Of a stretch of DNA of 64,000 bases, positions 43,212 through 64,000 are shown in pieces; position 1 is the stretch's first letter, and every line of letters begins with the position of its first letter. The translations under genes were made by a program, and so were the position numbers. The notes beneath the pieces are model-generated. The model was given only the letters and a program-made list of their open reading frames with translations, was not told the DNA's origin and searched no databases. The stretch comes from Callorhinus ursinus (lineage: Eukaryota; Chordata; Mammalia; Carnivora; Otariidae), in NCBI RefSeq assembly GCF_003265705.1, contig NW_020313044.1, positions 1,342,463 to 1,406,462 on the forward strand, in the 5' to 3' direction.

Positions 43212-43428
43212 TTTTTATTTTTATTTATTTATTTTTAAGATTTTTATTTATTTATTTGATGGAGAGAGACAGTGAGAGAGGGAACACAAGCAGGGGGAGT
43301 GGGAGAGGGAGAAGCAGGCTTCCCGCAGCGCAGGGAGCCCGATGCGATGCAGGGCTTGATCCCCGGGGTCCTAGGATCATGACCTGAGCCAAAGGCAGAG
43401 CCTTAACCAACTAAGCCATCCAGCTACA
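43212..43428 (-). mobile_element. CAN-SINE, diverged head
   Basis: Long T/A-rich tail, GATGGAGAGAGACAGTG, ends TAAGCCATCCAGCTACAC. Confidence 0.9.
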
Positions 43429-43529
43429 CTTCTTTAGTTTCTTTTAATCTAGAACAGTTCCTCTGCATTTCTACTTTTTGTTTTATAATGACATTGACTT
43501 TTTGAAGAGATTAGGGCAGTTTAAATATT

Positions 43530-43728
43530 TTTTTTTAAAGATTTTATTTATTTATTTGACAGAGAGAGAGAGAGAGAGACAATGAGAGAGGGAACACAAG
43601 CCGGGGGAGTGGGAGAGGGAGAAGCAGGCTTCCCGCCGAGCAGGGAGCCCGATGCGGGGCTTGATCCCAGGACCCCGGGATCGCGACCTGAGCCAAAGGC
43701 AGACGCCCAACGTCTGAGCCACCCAGGC
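43530..43728 (-). mobile_element. CAN-SINE
   Basis: TTAAATATT / CTAAATATC flank it. GATCGCGACCTGAGCC has a CpG rarely kept in these copies. Confidence 0.93.
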
Positions 43729-43777
43729 TCTAAATATCTACTGTTAATAAGGTACTCTACAACCTGGTTTTTTGTTT

Positions 43778-43808
43778 TTGTTTTTTTAGGATTTTTTTTT
43801 TTCATAAG

Positions 43809-43842
<34 letters not shown>

Positions 43843-43957
43843 AGAGGGAGAAGCAGGCTCCCAAGGAGCAGGGAGCCTGATGCAGGACTCGATCCCAGGA
43901 CCCTGGGATCATGACCTGAGCCGAAGGCAGACACAACCATCTGAGCCACCCAGGCGC
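43778..43957 (-). mobile_element. CAN-SINE (CATAAGAG sub-type) with GA array
   Basis: (GA)n at 43813-43839. TTGTTTTTGTTTTT on both sides. Confidence 0.93.
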
Positions 43958-43999
43958 CCTTGTTTTTGTTTTTGAGTAAATTAAAATTTAAGAACTGAG

Positions 44000-44102
44000 G
44001 GGTCCCTGGCTGGCTCAGTCGGTAGAGGGTAAGGCTCTTGATCTTGGGCTTGTGAGTTTGAGCCCCATATTGGGTGTAGAGATTACTTAAATAAATAACT
44101 TA
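44000..44102 (+). mobile_element. Old short tRNA-derived SINE
   Basis: 17-base duplication AAAATTTAAGAACTGAG at 43983-43999 and 44103-44119, unusually clean for the old sub-type. Confidence 0.93.
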
Positions 44103-44153
44103 AAAATTTAAGAACTGAGAATTTCACATTTTCTTTTAAAACTAGTACCTTGG

Positions 44154-44357
44154 GGCACCTGGGTGGCTCAGTCGTTAAGGTCTGCCTTCGGCTTGGGTCA
44201 TGATCCCAGGGTCCTGGGATCAAGTCCCGCATCGGGCTCCCTGCTCAGTGGGAAGCCTGCTTCTCCCTCTCCCACTCCCCCACTTGTGTTCCCTCCCTCG
44301 CTGTGTCTCTCTGTCAAATAAATAAATAAATAAAATCTTTAAAATAAATAAATAAAT
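44154..44357 (+). mobile_element. CAN-SINE heading duplicated segment copy 2
   Basis: Duplication AAAACTAGTACCTT at 44140-44153 and 44358-44371. Confidence 0.95.
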
Positions 44358-44746
44358 AAAACTAGTACCTTATCCCCAAAACATAATTGGGAAATGCTAA
44401 CCTAAGGACTGTTTGGTAGAGTGATCAAGCATTCTATTTTGCTCAGGACTAAAGAAACTCCAGGTTATGCATGACTTTCAGTTATACAACCATGAAAGTC
44501 ATAAGCAAACCAGGAGGAATTGTTACCTTACTCTCTGGTCACACTTGGAGGGCACTTGTTGAGGAAATAGTTATATATAAATGATTAGTTAAAATCATAA
44601 CCTGGTTCTGACCATTTTAATTATACAAAATAATTATTTATATACTTAAACTTTATTTTTTTAATTTAATTTTATTATGTTATGTTAGTCACCGTACAGT
44701 ACATCATTAGTTTTTATATATGCTTAAACTTTTTAAATTAAACTAT
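44355..44746 (+). repeat. Direct duplication, copy 2
   Basis: Homologous to 42600-42984. Because the target duplication lies on both sides of its SINE, this copy seems to be the original locus. Confidence 0.9.
44650..44722 (-). mobile_element. Tiny L1 3' end (copy 2)
   Basis: Same L1 terminus as in copy 1, so its insertion predates the duplication. Confidence 0.8.
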
Positions 44747-44824
44747 CTGAACTGTGTGTTATTTATGCATCTAGATATAGGATATATGCTTAGGAAAATA
44801 TTGTAACTAAAATTCTGTGTCTTG

Positions 44825-44911
44825 GAGTGCCTGGCTAGCTCATTTGGTAGAACATGTGACTCGGGGTCATGAGTTCAAGCCCCGTGTAGAACTTACTAAA
44901 AAAAAAAAAAA
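44825..44911 (+). mobile_element. Old short SINE, internally deleted
   Basis: GTGCCTGGCTAGCTCATTTG, GTGACTCGGGGTCATGAG. ATGTCTT/GTGTCTT at the sides. Confidence 0.85.
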
Positions 44912-44977
44912 GTTCCATGTCTTATTTCTCTAACTTAAAAAAAATAATAATAGAGCAACATCTTATATCAGCCTTCT

Positions 44978-45180
44978 TTTTTTTTTTTTTTTAAAGATTT
45001 TATTATTTATTTGACAGAGAGAGACACAGCGAGAGAGGGAACACAAGCAGGGGGAGTGGGAGAGGTAGAAGCAGGCTTCCCGCCGAGCGGGGAGCCCGAC
45101 GCGGGGCCCGATCCCAGGACCCTGGGATCATGACCTGAGCCGAACGCAGATGCCCAATGACGGAGCCACCCAGGCGCCCC
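44978..45180 (-). mobile_element. CAN-SINE, full length
   Basis: Duplication TTATATCAGCCTTCT at 44963-44977 and 45181-45195. Lies just before the HMGB1 pseudogene. Confidence 0.95.
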
Positions 45181-45230
45181 TTATATCAGCCTTCTATTAC
45201 TTGATGTTATATCATTGTTAAAATCATACC

Positions 45231-46504
45231 CTAAGCTGACAGCCATTGCAGTATACTGAGCTCCAAAGAGACAGGACCAGGGCAGGTGAGAGCCAGATGG
45301 GCACTGGGTGACTGTGTCACACTGACAAAAATAACTATACACAGGCAAAGAAGATCCTAAGAGACCAAGAAGTGAAATGTCATCATAGGCCCTCTTTGTG
45401 CAAGCTTTCCAGGAGGAGCACAAGAAGCAACTAGATGCCTCAGTTACCTTCTCAGAGTTTTACAAAGAGAGCTCAAGAGGTAGAAGACCATGTCTGCTGA
45501 AGAGAAAGTAACTTTGAAGACATGGCAAATGCAGACAAGGCAGTTCTAAAAGAAATGGAAACCTACATTCCTCCTAAAGGGGAAACAAAAACAAAGTTCA
45601 AGGATCCTGATGCACCAAAGAGGCTGTCTGTGCATTGGTGATGCTGCAAAGAAACAGAGAGAGACGTGGAGTAACACTGCTGCAGATGACAAGCAGCCTT
45701 AGGAAAAGAGGGCTGCTAAGCTGAGGAAAAATAGAGAAATTGCTGAAATAGCAAAATATGAAAATAAGTCTATGGGCAAAAAAAAAAAAGTCCTCAAAGC
45801 AGAAAACAAGAAAAAGAAGGATGAGAAGATGGAGAAGTAGAGGAAGATGAAGATGATGATGATGATGATAAATATGGATTCTACTTTTTTTCTCATCTCT
45901 AACATATTTAACCTCCCTGTACACAGCTCACTCCTTTTGAAGATAAAAAACTGAAAGGTAACGCTGCGTGAGACTCGTTTTTAAACTGTACGGTGTTCTT
46001 TTTCTGTATAGTTAACAACTATCAAATGTGTCTTCAGCTACCCCGGTCCTGGTGGCATTTTCACTACCTTTACAACTACCCTTGCCTGTGTGACAAGAGG
46101 GACAGGAATCGAAAGCAGGTTCTCGTGGGCACACAGTCTTTTCTTTTTTCTTTTTTTTTAAAAGATTTTATTTATTTATTTGACAGAGACACAGTGAGAG
46201 AGGGAACACAAGCAGGGGGAGTGGGAGAGGGAGAAGCATGCTTCCCGCTGAGCAGGGAGCCGGATGCGGGGCTCGATCCCAGGACCCCGGGATCATGACC
46301 TGAGCTGAAGGCAGACGCTTAACGACTGAGCCACCCAGGCGCCCCCACACAGTCTTTTCATCTTCAGTTGTTTCTAACATGTCTTATATAAATTAGTTGT
46401 TGGTCTCCTAACTGGATGCCACTTTACAATCACAAAAAACTTACATTTGCTTCATTAACATTCTAAATACTTCTGGATAAAATCAATTTTCTTATTAGAA
46501 AACA
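45231..46504 (+). pseudogene. HMGB1 processed pseudogene, split by a SINE
   Basis: Retrocopy of HMGB1 mRNA. The 5' UTR starts at 45231, the start codon is mutated to ACA (45341), and A-box codons are recognisable (GATCCTAAGAGACC, ATGTCATCATA). TYIPPKGET (near 45560) is kept, then a ~70-base in-box deletion near 45617, then SIGDAAKK, a shortened acidic tail (45838-45870) and the HMGB1 3' UTR with TTAACCTCCCTGTACACAGC. Stops and frameshifts abound. An 11-base duplication, AAAATCATACC, flanks it (45220-45230 and 46505-46515). A - strand SINE at 46144-46345 interrupts the 3' UTR. It ends about 200 bases past the NME5 terminal exon. Confidence 0.93.
46144..46345 (-). mobile_element. CAN-SINE inside the HMGB1 pseudogene
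   Basis: Duplication CACACAGTCTTTTC at 46130-46143 and 46346-46359, so it is younger than the pseudogene. Confidence 0.95.
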
Positions 46505-46515
46505 AAAATCATACC

Positions 46516-46699
46516 TTTACTAAAGCTATATTTTACCTTAGATAATGCTGTCTTATACACAAAACACATTCTTTTAAAACTTATATTTTTAAAAACAATT
46601 TATTTCACACGTAGTTACTTAAAACCTTAGGACGGTTTGTTTGTTTTAAAGTAGAAGCATGTCTTTCACAGTAAGATAGTGATTTGTTCTTTGAGGAAT
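46516..46699 (-). other. NME5 3' flank
   Basis: AT-rich unique sequence between the NME5 poly(A) signal and the HMGB1 pseudogene. No further gene seen. Confidence 0.5.
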
Positions 46700-46705
46700 T
46701 TTATT
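46700..46705 (-). terminator. NME5: NME5 polyadenylation signal abutting the stop codon
   Basis: On the - strand the stop TAA is followed immediately by AATAAA, predicting a 3' UTR of only about 20-35 bases if this signal is used. Confidence 0.6.
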
Positions 46706-62209
<15,504 letters not shown>

Positions 62210-62399
62210 CTATAAGAGAAACAAAGTCAACAAAAGTATTTAAAATGACAGTTCAATAATAACTCATTAAGTCATTAATAACTTGAAATTCATACAAATC
62301 TGATTATAAATGTAAGATTTTTATATTACGAAGAAAGGGAGATATAAAGTTAAATGTAGGCTATAAATAAACTTCTCAAAGTTATTTAACCAACTCTCG

Positions 62400-63130
62400 T
62401 GCGCTGTTGATGTGAAGGTAAACCCATGCAGCCACTGTGGAAACCAGTATGGAGGTTCATCAAAAAATTAAAAATAGAAATACTATATGATCCAGTAATT
62501 CCACTACTGGTTATTTACCCAAAGAAAACAAAACCACTAATTCAAAAAGATATATGCACCCCTACATTTACTGCACCATTATTAACAATAGCTGAGACAT
62601 GGAAGCAACACAAAGATCAATCTACAGATAAGTGGATAAAGATGTGGTATATAAATACAATGGAATATTACCCAGCCATTGCATAGAAAGGAATGAGATC
62701 TTGCCATTTGTGACACTATGGACGGACCCAGAGGGTATTATGCTAAATGAAATAAGTCAGACAGATAAAGACAATTACCATTTCATTTATATGTGGAATC
62801 TAACAAGAGAATGGACAAACAAAAAACAGACTCTTAAATACAGAGAACAAACCTGTAGTTGCCAGAAGGGATGGTAGTGGGGGGCATGGGTGAAACAGAT
62901 GAAGGGAATTAAAGGTAGGAACTTATAGTTACAAAATAAGTAAGTCACAGAGATGAAAAGCACAGCATAGAGAAGAGTTAATAATACTGTAATAATGTCG
63001 TATGGTGACAGATGGTGACCACACTTACTGTGGTAAGCACTGACTAAAATATAGAATTGTAAAAATCAGTATGTTGTACACCTGAAACTAATATACATTG
63101 CATGTTAATTATACTTAAGTTAAAAACAGC
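62400..63130 (+). mobile_element. L1 3' end with ORF2 C-terminus, 5'-truncated
   Basis: Encodes an L1 ORF2 tail ([28 protein letters not shown]) to about 62684, followed by further ORF2/3' UTR sequence (AATATACATTGCATGTTAAT) and AAGTTAAAAA. Lies antisense in NME5 intron sequence. Confidence 0.9.
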
Positions 63131-63440
63131 TATTTAACCTACTTAAGAAAAACTATCCCTATCCGGCAGCCTACTTCAATATATGGTTTGTTAATGACAA
63201 ACTGAGCTTATCTCCTTCTTTAAGTAAAAGACTACTATCATCAACATTTTTATACTTTGTATACATTAAAGTAACAAAATTGGACTTCAGAATATTCCAA
63301 ATTCATCTTTATCTATTTGTGATATTTTCCTATTAATTGTGAAATTTTCCTATATTATTTTAGGGAGCTGGTCTTATCGTGGTACTTAGAAATAATATAC
63401 AGTATAATGATGCAGTAAACAAGTTTTTCTGTTGAATGTA
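63131..63440 (-). other. NME5 intron, nothing recognised
   Basis: AT-rich unique sequence. The missing 5' NME5 exons are not in it. Confidence 0.5.
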
Positions 63441-63456
63441 AAAGTTGTGTAATCTT

Positions 63457-63639
63457 GGGCGCCTGGGTGGCTCAGTCGGTTGAGCGACTGCCTTCAGCTC
63501 AGGTCATGATCCTGGAGTCCCGGGATCGAGTCCCACATCGGGCTCCCTGCTCGGCGGGGAGTCTGCTTCTCCCTCTGACCCTCCCCCCTCTCATGCTCTC
63601 TCTCTCAAAAATAAATAAAATTTAAAAAAATTAAAAAAA
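63457..63639 (+). mobile_element. CAN-SINE (GAGCGACT sub-type)
   Basis: AAAAGTTGTGTAATCTT at 63440-63456 and 63640-63656. Confidence 0.95.
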
Positions 63640-63877
63640 AAAAGTTGTGTAATCTTTATTCTAGTTCTGCCATAAATATGTAGGTTCACTATGATCTTAA
63701 AATACTTGGTACTAAGTTTCTCAGTTTGAAAGAACATAAAATATTGAGGGCAAGTAAACATTATTTTCTTCACAAATGAGATTATACGAACGAATCAGTA
63801 AAAAATCACAGAAGTGAAACCAGCCATTCTTCTGATTAGAGATCATCCTTCTCTAAAAGCAGCTATGTGAACACTTC

Positions 63878-64000
63878 TTTTTTTTTAGATTTTATTTATT
63901 TATTTTGACAGAGACACAGCGGGAGAGGGAACACAAGCAGAGGGAGTGGGAGAGGGAGAAGCAGGCTTCCGGCGGAGCAGGGAGACCGATGTGGGGCTCA
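63878..64000 (-). mobile_element. CAN-SINE, cut by the window edge
   Basis: T-run, GATTTTATTTATTTATTTTG, purine-rich body. The head lies beyond 64000. Confidence 0.93.

Noticed and set aside
62426..62686. 86-residue frame as a gene
   Set aside because: It is the C-terminal remnant of L1 ORF2 in a truncated element.

Overview
This is nuclear DNA from a carnivoran mammal. About 100 copies of the tRNA-Lys-derived CAN-SINE family are scattered through it on both strands, roughly one per 600 bases. Each has a GGGGCGCCTGGGTGGCTCAG head, a CT-rich middle and an AATAAATAAAATCTTTAAAA tail. The common sub-type (head followed by GTCTGCCTTCGGCTCAGG, then CTGCTTGTGTTCCCTCTC) is the one I associate with arctoid carnivores (bears, seals, mustelids, panda). 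I see no canid-type or felid-type heads, but the species cannot be fixed from this window.

Gene layout: two real protein genes face each other, as in the mammalian WNT8A-NME5 block (human 5q31). WNT8A is complete on the + strand (six coding exons, 15609-20155, 351 codons). The last four coding exons of NME5 (ciliary radial-spoke NDPK homologue) lie on the - strand between 62209 and 46706; its start lies beyond the right edge. Two processed gene copies were found: a decayed HMGB1 pseudogene (45231-46504) just past the NME5 3' end, and an H3-3A (histone H3.3) retrocopy (50473-51504) in the last NME5 intron, with an intact 136-codon reading frame. Bases 1-15550 are intergenic: SINEs, old L2/MIR pieces and an L1M remnant.

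The most important observation is in WNT8A exon 6. Bases 19945-19967 are identical to the end of the reverse-complemented Illumina P5 adapter, followed by six A. This stretch overwrites eight codons without changing length and creates a TAA at codon 290; the normal cysteine-rich C-terminus continues in frame right after it. The gene therefore looks broken only because of an assembly/adapter artefact.

Region by region: 1-15550 intergenic, with nested SINE clusters at 2215-2840 and 10812-11158; 15550-21225 WNT8A; 21225-45200 intergenic, with repeated SINE-in-SINE insertions, a fold-back junction at 29145-29178, a poly(T)-only insertion at 41232-41245 and a recent ~385-bp direct duplication (42600/44355); 45231-46504 HMGB1 pseudogene; 46700-62209 NME5 with L1, SINE, MIR and the H3-3A copy in its introns; 62400-63130 a 3' L1 fragment. 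I found no new gene system. The novelty here is in retrotransposon insertion structures and the assembly artefact.
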